Made by a program: the position numbers and the translations under genes
Shown: positions 1 through 5,263 of the stretch, piece after piece
Layout: the number at the start of each line of letters is the position of its first letter
Position numbering within the stretch: position 1 is the stretch's first letter
Notes under the pieces: model-generated
What the model saw: only the letters and a program-made list of their open reading frames with translations
What the model was told of the DNA's origin: nothing
Databases searched by the model: none
Origin: Bacteroidota bacterium
GTDB lineage: Bacteria > Bacteroidota > Bacteroidia > Cytophagales > Cyclobacteriaceae
Assembly: GCA_003242315.1 (NCBI GenBank)
Contig: QGUY01000248.1
Span: 1 to 5,852 of the forward strand
Length of the DNA stretch: 5,852 nt
Direction of reading: 5' to 3'

Positions 1-310
1 GCCCCTGAAGGTCGGGCTTAACCGTGAGCATACCGAGGTACAACCGCCCGCCTTGCTCACGAAGTTCCACGCAGCCTACAATACCCGATGCATCGACCGC
101 CTTTAACAACAGCGACGACGGGTCGTCAATAATTTCCCGGATGAGTTGGGCATCCGTTCTAGTGCCGTCGATCAATTGAGCCTCCGTCGTCCAACCCTTT
201 AACGCCGACGCCCCGCGATAAGCAGAATTTATAAGTCGCTCCAGCGTTTCCGCATCATCCGGTGAAGCTTCCGCTATCGTCACGCGGGTCTGCTCTGCTT
301 CCGTCTTCAT
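1..310 (-). CDS. GNAT family N-acetyltransferase, partial (N-terminal 103 residues)
   Basis: Reading the minus strand from an ATG at 310-308 gives 103 open codons with no stop before the window edge, so the C-terminal half is missing. The protein begins MKTEAEQTRVTIAEASPDDA, the usual opening strand and helix of a GNAT fold. It has the segment GWTTEAQLIDGTRTD at about residues 39-53, typical of one GNAT subgroup. It ends in LYLGMLTVKPDLQG at residues 90-103, which is strand beta-4 and the start of motif A, where the pyrophosphate of acetyl-CoA binds. The rest of the Q/RxxGxG/A loop lies outside the window. The family transfers an acetyl group from acetyl-CoA to an amine; the substrate cannot be told from this half. 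It is transcribed divergently from the DUF4407 gene across a 229-bp gap. The fold assignment is firm, the substrate unknown. Confidence 0.85.
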   Translation of the reverse strand, partial: MKTEAEQTRVTIAEASPDDAETLERLINSAYRGASALKGWTTEAQLIDGTRTDAQLIREIIDDPSSLLLKAVDASGIVGCVELREQGGRLYLGMLTVKPDLQG

Positions 311-407
311 GCCCGACAAGTTACGCCGAAAAAAGCAAACGTTACTGTGAAGGGCAAACAGAATGACGAGTGTCGCGGTCGTATGAATAAAATTTCGGAC
401 ACTCCAA

Positions 408-423
408 TGTTCAAAATTGAACA
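408..423. promoter_or_regulatory. Perfect 7-2-7 palindrome in a divergent intergenic region, candidate operator
   Basis: TGTTCAA-AA-TTGAACA is a perfect inverted repeat with 7-bp arms and a 2-bp spacer. Outside one A/A mismatch, two further pairs (405-406 with 425-426) match. It lies in the 229-bp gap between the divergent acetyltransferase and DUF4407 genes, about 98 bp from the first start codon and 117 bp from the second. The size and symmetry suit a dimeric helix-turn-helix regulator. No regulator gene is adjacent and no U-tract follows, so a terminator role is unlikely. The operator role is inference. The remainder of 311-539 is AT-rich and I see no gene in it. Confidence 0.35.
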
Positions 424-539
424 ATGATCAGATGAAACGCCAAAAACGTTTTGACGGACAATTCGACGAAGTGGCATTTCATTTGGTTAATAACTCGAAG
501 AAGTAGTAATAATCATCAGCGGAGTTTCGTTCTTGCTCC

Positions 540-1586
540 ATGGAAAAAATGAACCGGTTCTTTTGGTGGTGTTCGGGTGCCCACCCGGATCTTCTTGTAA
601 AATGCCCGACAGAAACCAGCAAATATGTCGGCATAGGTGCGACGATATTTTTTACGGGAGTATTCGCGTGGATGGCTTCCGCTTACGCGTTGTTCACGGT
701 GTTCGATAATGTGTGGATTGCTGCGGGGCTCGGATTGGTTTGGGGTCTCATGATCTTCAACCTTGACCGCTACATCGTCTCCAGCATGCGCAAGGAGGGC
801 AATTTTCGCAAGGAACTGCTAACGGCGCTTCCGCGACTGATCCTGGCAGTACTCATATCACTTGTCATCGCGAAGCCGCTCGAAATGAAAATTTTCGACA
901 AGGAGATTCGCGGCGAACTCACCATCATGGAACAGCAGACTCGGACGGCCCAGGAAAATGAAATACGGGCCCGTTACGCTGAGGAGCAGGACGTTCTGAG
1001 GAATGATATTGCTGCACTCAAGCAGGAGATCGTCGACAAGACCCGTAGCCGCGATGAATTACGCAGGCTGGCGCAGCAGGAGGCTGACGGCACGGGTGGT
1101 ACTATGCGCCGAAACCCAGGCCCCATCTACGCCATTAAGAAAGCGGATGCCGATCGCGTTGACCAGGAACTTACCGCGCTCACTTTACGCAACGAAGCGT
1201 TGATCAAGGAAAAAGTGGAAGCTATGATTCATAACGACTCGTTGATTACTGCGGAAATTCAGGCGCTCGACAAACAACGTCTCGACGGGCCTGCTGCAAG
1301 AATGGAAGCGCTCAATCGTCTCACCGCCTCCAGCAATGCCATCTGGCTTGCGAACTTCTTTATTGTTCTTCTTTTCATCGCTGTTGAAACCGCGCCGGTA
1401 TTTGTGAAACTCATTTCGCCGCAAGGTCCCTATGATCACTTGTTGCGAATCGAGGAACATGCCTTTGAAGGGCAGCGCGCAGAAGAACTGGCAAAGACCA
1501 ACGCGATGATCAAAGAACGCAATGCGGGACTTCCGGAAACAGAGAAGGCATTTCTTACCGATCAGCTCGACATGAAACTTGGGTGA
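540..1586 (+). CDS. DUF4407 domain-containing membrane protein
   Basis: This 348-residue protein matches the DUF4407 family in layout and signature segments. Predicted membrane helices lie at about residues 30-53, 57-75, 95-113 and 267-289. Between the third and fourth is a long charged, probably coiled-coil stretch (about 120-260), rich in Glu, Gln, Arg and Lys. The segment FNLDRYIVSSMRK (73-85) after helix 2 and the Gly-rich GTGGTMRRNPGPIY (184-197) within the coiled-coil region are features I recognise from the family. The C-terminal tail after helix 4 is charged. No catalytic motif is visible and the function is unknown; a scaffold or sensor role in the inner membrane would be inference. 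There is an alternative ATG three codons in (549). No Shine-Dalgarno is seen, which is normal in Bacteroidota. It appears to be a single-gene unit, convergent with the glycosylase gene. Confidence 0.9.
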   Translation: MEKMNRFFWWCSGAHPDLLVKCPTETSKYVGIGATIFFTGVFAWMASAYALFTVFDNVWIAAGLGLVWGLMIFNLDRYIVSSMRKEGNFRKELLTALPRLILAVLISLVIAKPLEMKIFDKEIRGELTIMEQQTRTAQENEIRARYAEEQDVLRNDIAALKQEIVDKTRSRDELRRLAQQEADGTGGTMRRNPGPIYAIKKADADRVDQELTALTLRNEALIKEKVEAMIHNDSLITAEIQALDKQRLDGPAARMEALNRLTASSNAIWLANFFIVLLFIAVETAPVFVKLISPQGPYDHLLRIEEHAFEGQRAEELAKTNAMIKERNAGLPETEKAFLTDQLDMKLG

Positions 1587-1603
1587 AATCGTTCGTAACA
1601 GTC

Positions 1604-1630
1604 CTGTAGAGACGCACGGTTGTGCCCCTC
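1604..1630 (+). repeat. Degenerate copy of a GTAGAGACGC palindromic element
   Basis: This lies in the 64-bp convergent gap between the DUF4407 and DNA glycosylase genes. It contains GTAGAGACGCAC (1606-1617), a GGTT loop, then GTGC and CCCTC. The inner arms GCAC/GTGC pair and the outer GAG/CTC pair, but the two positions between them do not, so the hairpin is interrupted. The word GTAGAGACGC is identical to the outer arm of the intact palindrome near 4038-4047 on the other strand. It looks like a decayed copy of a dispersed palindromic repeat and may still help end transcription from both sides. Confidence 0.45.
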
Positions 1631-1650
1631 CGTCGAGGCGTAGCATAACG

Positions 1651-2535
1651 TTAAAGACTCTTCCAAAAATACAGCGTCGCGTACGCTTCCCATCCGCGGT
1701 AGCGGCGAAAGACGCGAAGCACTTCATCTGCCGTTGGCTTGCGGTCAAGTTTCAAAACCCGTCGCAGCGCGGCGTTGAGACCTGCGTCTCCCAGCGGAAG
1801 CGCGGTACGATCACGAAAGGTTCGCATCAGTACGTAGTTGGCAGTCCACGTTCCGATCCCTTTGATGGCAAGTAGCGCTCCCATTCTTTCATCAGGAGGC
1901 ATTGCTTCCAGTTTCTCCCGAGAGATTTCGCCAGACGCAAAGGATTTGGCAAGGCCGACAATATATCTGGCTTTTTGACGTGAAAACTGTAATGTGAGAA
2001 GGTCATCAGGATTGACATCTGCGAGGGCTCGCGGTTCGGGAAACAGGTAGTAAGTAGTACCGTCGATTGTAATTTGTTCTCCAAATTTTTCAACAAGCCT
2101 TTGCTTGAGGGTGTAAGCGAAAGCGAGATTGATTTGCTGCCCGATCACCGCCCACACCAGTGATTCAAACAAATCGGGTTGGCCGACGATCCGATATCCA
2201 TAGTACTCCTTTACAAGATCTTTCAAGTGTCGGTCGCGGGAGGCAAGGGCATAAAACGGTTCAAGGTCCGTGTCCAGGTCGAACCATTCCCGCACATAAG
2301 ATTCAACGGCTGCTTTAATATCCTTCGTAAGCGAAGTGTTGAGAACAGAAACCTGCAGACGCTTCTTTGTATTTGTCACGCGAAACAGGATATTTCTGTC
2401 TTTGCCGCGAATAAGTTTGGTTACTTCTTTTCCATTGCAAACATGCAGGACCTCGCGCGGCGAACGCCACAGATAACTCAGGCAGTGTTTGAAGTCGAAC
2501 GTTTCCGGAACTGAAATGAAGAATGAATTTGCCAC
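1651..2535 (-). CDS. AlkA-like DNA-3-methyladenine glycosylase (HhH-GPD superfamily)
   Basis: This 294-residue protein should remove alkylated bases from DNA by cutting the N-glycosidic bond, the first step of base excision repair. Residues 1 to about 105 fit the AlkA N-terminal domain and about 115-294 the HhH-GPD catalytic domain. LVWAVIGQQI (126-135) opens the catalytic core. The helix-hairpin-helix is LLAIKGIGTWTANYVLM (221-237), and the catalytic aspartate is D250 in LPLGDAGLNAALRR. W230 sits where lyase-type family members carry lysine, and the W230-D250 spacing of 20 equals W218-D238 of E. coli AlkA, so a monofunctional enzyme is expected. No iron-sulfur cysteine loop is present. The start is GTG at 2535: an in-frame TAA lies two codons upstream and no early internal ATG exists. 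It begins 8 bp after the upstream hydrolase gene, suggesting co-transcription. The exact lesion range is unknown. Confidence 0.9.
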   Translation of the reverse strand: MANSFFISVPETFDFKHCLSYLWRSPREVLHVCNGKEVTKLIRGKDRNILFRVTNTKKRLQVSVLNTSLTKDIKAAVESYVREWFDLDTDLEPFYALASRDRHLKDLVKEYYGYRIVGQPDLFESLVWAVIGQQINLAFAYTLKQRLVEKFGEQITIDGTTYYLFPEPRALADVNPDDLLTLQFSRQKARYIVGLAKSFASGEISREKLEAMPPDERMGALLAIKGIGTWTANYVLMRTFRDRTALPLGDAGLNAALRRVLKLDRKPTADEVLRVFRRYRGWEAYATLYFWKSL

Positions 2536-2543
2536 GGCTTATC

Positions 2544-3443
2544 TTAACGACTCTCCTTCAGGTAACTCTCCGCAACAGTCAGCACAAAGTCCTTGCCTTT
2601 CACAAATCCCGCTCCCAATATGTCGTCATACTTGCTCGCAATGGGCAGGTTAGCAATATCCTCCTTTTTTGTTCCCTTTTTCAACGCCGCAACGACCTGG
2701 TCGTAGATATCCTTCAGTTGACTGTACAGCAGCACTACGTCCTCTTTTTTCGCGAGTTCACCGTGGCCGGGAATCACTTTTGAATCGTCATTTAGCATGC
2801 TAGCCAGCCTCTCGAGATTGGAAATAAAGCCGCGCACAGAACCGCCATTGGCGAGGTCGATATACGGGTATCCGTAACGAACGAAGCTGTCGCCAGCATG
2901 ATAGATATTCGACTGGACAAAATGAATAACGACATCACCGTCTGTATGGCCGGTGGGAAAGTGAATAACTTCAACGTCCTGCCCGTTCATATGAAATTTC
3001 ATATCGGATGTAAAAGTAATGACGGGCCAGGCATCCGGAGCGCGGGCGGGGCCTTTCTGACCCGTTTGCTCATTTACGCTTTCCACCATCATGCGTACGC
3101 GTACATTGTCGTGCGCCACGATCGTCACGCCATCACGCTTGAAGTTTTCGTTCCCTCCCGAATGGTCGCCATGTATATGCGTGTTAATCAGGAACCGGAC
3201 GTTACCCTGGTCCAGTTTCCTGATGGCATCCTTTATTTTCTCTGACAACGGTGCAAACTGGTCGTCGATCATTATGATACCATCCGGACCGGTCAGCAAT
3301 CCGATGTTACCGCCTGCGCCCTTGAGCATATAGACGCTATCATCAATCTTTTCCGCTTCGATTGAGACATTGTCGAAATTTTGCTGGGCCATAACCGTTG
3401 TGCCCAGCACTACCAGAATGATGGAGAGTACTAATTTTTTCAT
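2544..3443 (-). CDS. Exported MBL-fold metallo-hydrolase
   Basis: I place the start at the ATG at 3443, giving 299 residues. Residues 1-19 form a Sec signal peptide (MKKLVLSIILVVLGTTVMA, probable cleavage before QQ), so the mature enzyme should be periplasmic. The metallo-beta-lactamase fold carries the full zinc-binding set: HIHGDH (H89, H91, D93, H94), H166 in GHTDGD, D185 in HAGD and H227 in PGHG. This predicts a two-zinc hydrolase. The family includes beta-lactamases, thiol-ester hydrolases and related enzymes, and the substrate cannot be read from the sequence. The frame stays open upstream to 3503, but that extension would bury the signal peptide and would start upstream of the candidate -7 promoter at 3488-3495, so it is rejected. 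It is the first gene of a probable two-gene transcript with the DNA glycosylase. A true antibiotic-degrading beta-lactamase is possible but not indicated. Confidence 0.9.
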   Translation of the reverse strand: MKKLVLSIILVVLGTTVMAQQNFDNVSIEAEKIDDSVYMLKGAGGNIGLLTGPDGIIMIDDQFAPLSEKIKDAIRKLDQGNVRFLINTHIHGDHSGGNENFKRDGVTIVAHDNVRVRMMVESVNEQTGQKGPARAPDAWPVITFTSDMKFHMNGQDVEVIHFPTGHTDGDVVIHFVQSNIYHAGDSFVRYGYPYIDLANGGSVRGFISNLERLASMLNDDSKVIPGHGELAKKEDVVLLYSQLKDIYDQVVAALKKGTKKEDIANLPIASKYDDILGAGFVKGKDFVLTVAESYLKESR

Positions 3444-3487
3444 GCGTTTGGGTTTACCGTTAAATGTGGGGTACAGGTTTGAATATC

Positions 3488-3495
3488 CAAAGTTA
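3488..3495 (-). promoter_or_regulatory. Candidate Bacteroidota -7 promoter element for the MBL hydrolase
   Basis: The minus strand reads TAACTTTG, an exact match to the Bacteroidota sigma-70-type -7 consensus TAnnTTTG. It lies about 45 nt before the ATG at 3443, implying a 5' leader of roughly 35-40 nt. A clear TTTG -33 element is not seen at the expected distance. The position supports the shorter hydrolase start, because the longer reading frame would begin upstream of this promoter. Confidence 0.4.
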
Positions 3496-3548
3496 CGTGA
3501 CATCGAGGTTTCAGGGTTTCGCTGATTACTTTATGCACAAAATTCGGT

Positions 3549-3557
3549 TAACTTTTG
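3549..3557 (+). promoter_or_regulatory. Weak candidate -7 element for the small membrane protein
   Basis: TAACTTTTG resembles TAnnTTTG with one extra T and ends 20 nt before the ATG at 3578, so the leader would be short. No TTTG box is seen at the usual -33 distance. It shares the 134-bp divergent region with the hydrolase promoter candidate. The call rests on this partial match alone. Confidence 0.22.
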
Positions 3558-3577
3558 TCTGACTAAACCTACACCCC

Positions 3578-3994
3578 ATGAACACCTCCAAATTTGTCGT
3601 TGCCACCCTTGCGGGCGGCGCCGCTTACTTTATCCTGGGATTCCTGGTATACGCGTTGCTTCTCGAAGACTTTTATACCGCACACGCCGGCAGCGCTACT
3701 AACGTAGCCAAAACCGAAATGCAATACTGGCCTCTCATTCTGGGCAACCTGGCCCATGCAGCCCTTCTCGCCTACGTATTCTTAAAGTGGGCTGGTATCA
3801 GGACCTTCAGTGCGGGTTTCTCCGCCGGGGCTACGATCGGCTTTTTCGTCGGTCTCGGCTTTAACATGATTCAATACGACACAACCAACATACTCGACCT
3901 TACAGGCAATGTAGTGGATGTCTTTGTTTGGGCAATTTTGACAGGAATTGTTGGAGGAGTTGTCGGTTGGGTAGCGGGGAAGGGCAATGGGTAA
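3578..3994 (+). CDS. Small four-helix integral membrane protein, function unknown
   Basis: This 138-residue protein is almost entirely hydrophobic. Predicted membrane helices lie at about 6-28, 51-71, 76-97 and 112-133, joined by short loops; the longest loop (about 29-50) holds DFYTAHAG and KTEMQYWP. Small-residue motifs such as AGGAAYFILGFLVYALLL and GIVGGVVGWVAGKG suggest tightly packed helices. The length and pattern resemble DUF1761-type proteins, but I cannot confirm membership by eye. No catalytic or ligand motif is visible. The ATG at 3578 puts the first helix at once after a short polar start. It is divergent from the hydrolase gene and convergent with the Tat isomerase gene, so probably monocistronic. 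Its last codons run into a heptamer repeat (3987-4007), so the exact C-terminus may differ in relatives. Confidence 0.8.
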   Translation: MNTSKFVVATLAGGAAYFILGFLVYALLLEDFYTAHAGSATNVAKTEMQYWPLILGNLAHAALLAYVFLKWAGIRTFSAGFSAGATIGFFVGLGFNMIQYDTTNILDLTGNVVDVFVWAILTGIVGGVVGWVAGKGNG

Positions 3995-4012
3995 TCGGTG
4001 ATTGGTACCAAT
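3987..4012 (+). repeat. Three degenerate heptamers (ATNGGTR) plus an overlapping 12-nt palindrome
   Basis: ATGGGTA, ATCGGTG and ATTGGTA follow one another without gaps from 3987 to 4007. The last merges into the perfect 12-nt palindrome ATTGGTACCAAT (4001-4012). The first unit contains the last codons and most of the TAA stop of the small membrane protein gene. I recall GGTAAT/GGTGATT arrays as common between genes in Bacteroidota. No function is assigned. Confidence 0.4.
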
Positions 4013-4020
4013 TTTATCGA

Positions 4021-4047
4021 GGAGACGCGCGAGTCGCGCGTCTCTAC
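4021..4047. terminator. Near-perfect 11-bp hairpin in a convergent gap, probable bidirectional terminator or dispersed palindromic repeat
   Basis: GAGACGCGCGA (4022-4032) and TCGCGCGTCTC (4034-4044) are exact reverse complements around a single G, and one G-U pair can extend the base of the stem. It fills the 56-bp gap between two converging genes and ends 4 bp from the stop codon of the Tat isomerase gene. There is no long T-run on either side, so a classic intrinsic terminator is not proven. On the minus strand the outer edge reads GTAGAGACGC, shared with the copy at 1606-1615, which favours a dispersed palindromic element. Confidence 0.5.
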
Positions 4048-4050
4048 TTG

Positions 4051-4977
4051 TTACACGTATCCCCACTTCTTCATCACCTCCAGATCCTCCTTCATGCACT
4101 CCAGCGGTGATTTGCCCTGGTAGGCTTCCTGCTCGACGATGAAGTGGATGGTGCCGCCTTTCTTGCGGCCGGCGTCGATGATTTCTTTTACGGGAATGAT
4201 GCCCTTGCCGAGGATGGTGCTGTCGTATTTATGGTTCGCATCCTCATTCCCCTGGATCATGTCCTTGACGTGCATGGACGGGAAGCGACCGGGATACTTG
4301 TTGATGAAATCAATGGCTTTGGCGCCTGCGTTATACATGTTGCCAACGTCCAGCTGTTGCATGACGAGGTCCGGGTCGGTGTGTTTGAGAATCAGGTCAT
4401 ACAATGTTTCATTACCGAATTTCTCAGAGAATTCAAAATCGTGGTTGTGGTATCCGAATTTCATCCCGGCCTTCTTGCACAATTCACCACTCTTGTTAAA
4501 TATCTCCATGAATCGCTTGAGGTCATCCAGGCTCCTTCGTATCCGTTGATCCATCGAGGGACTGATGACGAATTTCTGACCGAGTATGGCCGCATCCTCG
4601 ATCGTGTACTTCCACGCATCGGTAAAGTCCTTTTTGGATTCGTCCCAATGATCGCCGCGCATAACAGTATGCCCGCTGGGCATGGTCATGCCAAGGTCGT
4701 CCAGAATTTTCTTGAATTCTTTCGCCGACCATCCGTAGAATTTGCGGTCAATGTAGTTCGCATGTTCAACATGGCGGTAGCCCATGGCGGCCAGCTGTTT
4801 CAAGGTGCCGAGCGGATCCGCTTTCATTTCTTCACGCACGGAATACAATTGGACGCCTGTCAGTTCATTCTTCGTCTTCATGCCGAAGAGGGAAGACGGC
4901 CGCGTTATCATGGCAGCGCCGGTCAGCGCGACTGCACTTTTCAAAAAGGTTCTTCTCGAGGATTGCATAGGATTCAT
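4051..4977 (-). CDS. Tat-exported sugar phosphate isomerase/epimerase-family protein (TIM barrel)
   Basis: This 308-residue protein starts with a twin-arginine signal: SSRRTFLKSA at residues 6-15, then a hydrophobic stretch ending near 30, so the folded enzyme should be exported. The rest is an AP-endonuclease-2-like TIM barrel. Family markers are GVQLYSVREEM (41-51), GYRHVEHA (66-73), GYHNHDFEF (175-183), LDVGNMYNAG (209-218), MHVKDM (235-240) and VEQEAY (281-286). D210, H236 and E282 probably bind the catalytic metal with a residue from the HNHDFEF strand. Family members isomerise or epimerise sugars, and some Bacteroidota relatives act on keto-sugars beside Gfo/Idh/MocA oxidoreductases; none of those is visible here. 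The ATG at 4968 (MQSSRR) is an equally good start. It follows a second gene of the same family in the same direction, 286 bp away. The exact substrate is unknown. Confidence 0.9.
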   Translation of the reverse strand: MNPMQSSRRTFLKSAVALTGAAMITRPSSLFGMKTKNELTGVQLYSVREEMKADPLGTLKQLAAMGYRHVEHANYIDRKFYGWSAKEFKKILDDLGMTMPSGHTVMRGDHWDESKKDFTDAWKYTIEDAAILGQKFVISPSMDQRIRRSLDDLKRFMEIFNKSGELCKKAGMKFGYHNHDFEFSEKFGNETLYDLILKHTDPDLVMQQLDVGNMYNAGAKAIDFINKYPGRFPSMHVKDMIQGNEDANHKYDSTILGKGIIPVKEIIDAGRKKGGTIHFIVEQEAYQGKSPLECMKEDLEVMKKWGYV

Positions 4978-5105
4978 GGTGTTATGCCCTAAAATAACAA
5001 TTTCTCCGCCCCGAAATCCGAAATGCCGGACTCAGTTGATGAGCGGGGCATGGTATCCAATAATGGTGTGGGTGTCCCGCAAAGCAGGCCGCAGGCCGGT
5101 TTACG

Positions 5106-5131
5106 GTGTGAGTGTGAGTGTGAGTGTGCAG
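5106..5131 (+). repeat. GTGTGA hexamer microsatellite (almost four units)
   Basis: GTGTGA is repeated three times exactly from 5106 to 5123, followed by GTGTG and CAG. The stretch 5111-5131 matches 18 of 21 positions with 5241-5261. A short tandem array like this can change copy number by strand slippage. It lies about 130 bp before the start codon of the Tat isomerase gene, so a copy-number change would alter only its leader or promoter spacing. Confidence 0.7.
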
Positions 5132-5159
5132 CCCCGGGACAAGAGTGATGGACTTGACC

Positions 5160-5208
5160 GCGCGCCAAAGGAATTCTGTGTTCGAGGTACACCCTTTGTT
5201 TGGCGCGC
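5160..5208. repeat. 10-bp perfect inverted repeat with a slipped alternative stem
   Basis: GCGCGCCAAA (5160-5169) and TTTGGCGCGC (5199-5208) are exact reverse complements enclosing 29 nt. Inside, GTGT (5178-5181) can pair with ACAC (5189-5192). A second, mutually exclusive stem pairs CAAAGG (5166-5171) with CCTTTG (5193-5198). No T-run follows on either strand, so it is not a standard terminator. In the transcript it would lie after the stop of the upstream isomerase gene and before the downstream one, where it could act as an RNA stabiliser, an attenuator or a protein site. Confidence 0.55.
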
Positions 5209-5240
5209 AACTGACAAAATCTTGAATCAGGAAGAAGTTC

Positions 5241-5261
5241 AGTGTCAGTGTGAGCGCGCAG
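5241..5261 (+). repeat. Diverged second copy of the hexamer repeat
   Basis: AGTGTC, AGTGTG and AGCGCG followed by CAG match the copy at 5111-5131 at 18 of 21 positions in the same orientation. The copy ends 2 bp from the stop codon of the upstream isomerase gene. The two copies flank the inverted repeat at similar distances, 28 and 32 nt. Confidence 0.5.
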
Positions 5262-5263
5262 AA

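Larger units (their letters stand above)
4978..5263. other. 286-bp gene-free region between two isomerase-family genes
   Basis: No convincing gene lies here. The one sizeable minus-strand frame starts at TTG and reads a low-complexity His-Ser run caused by the hexamer repeat. The region holds two related 21-nt repeats, a 10-bp inverted repeat between them, and a tandem GCAGGCC pair (5084-5097). It is long for a space between two same-direction genes, so the downstream gene may have its own promoter. TATTTTAG (4996-4989, minus) is a poor -7 match just before that gene. Confidence 0.6.

Noticed and set aside
449..485. TTTTG (449-453) and TTCATTTG (478-485) as a -33/-7 promoter for the DUF4407 gene
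   Set aside because: The second box misses the key A of TAnnTTTG and the 24-nt spacing is longer than usual, so the support is too weak to list.
3444..3503. A 20-codon N-terminal extension of the MBL hydrolase
   Set aside because: It would place polar residues before a clean signal peptide, and it begins upstream of the best promoter match. The start at 3443 is preferred.
4144..4992. A 282-codon open frame on the plus strand
   Set aside because: It lies antisense to the Tat isomerase gene, whose signal peptide, barrel motifs and metal ligands are unambiguous. The antisense product shows no recognisable domain.
5160..5208. The inverted repeat as an intrinsic terminator of the upstream isomerase gene
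   Set aside because: The 29-nt loop is large and no T-run follows on the minus strand.
5106..5261. A CRISPR-like array from repeated similar units
   Set aside because: There are only two diverged copies of a low-complexity hexamer repeat, no regular spacers and no cas genes.
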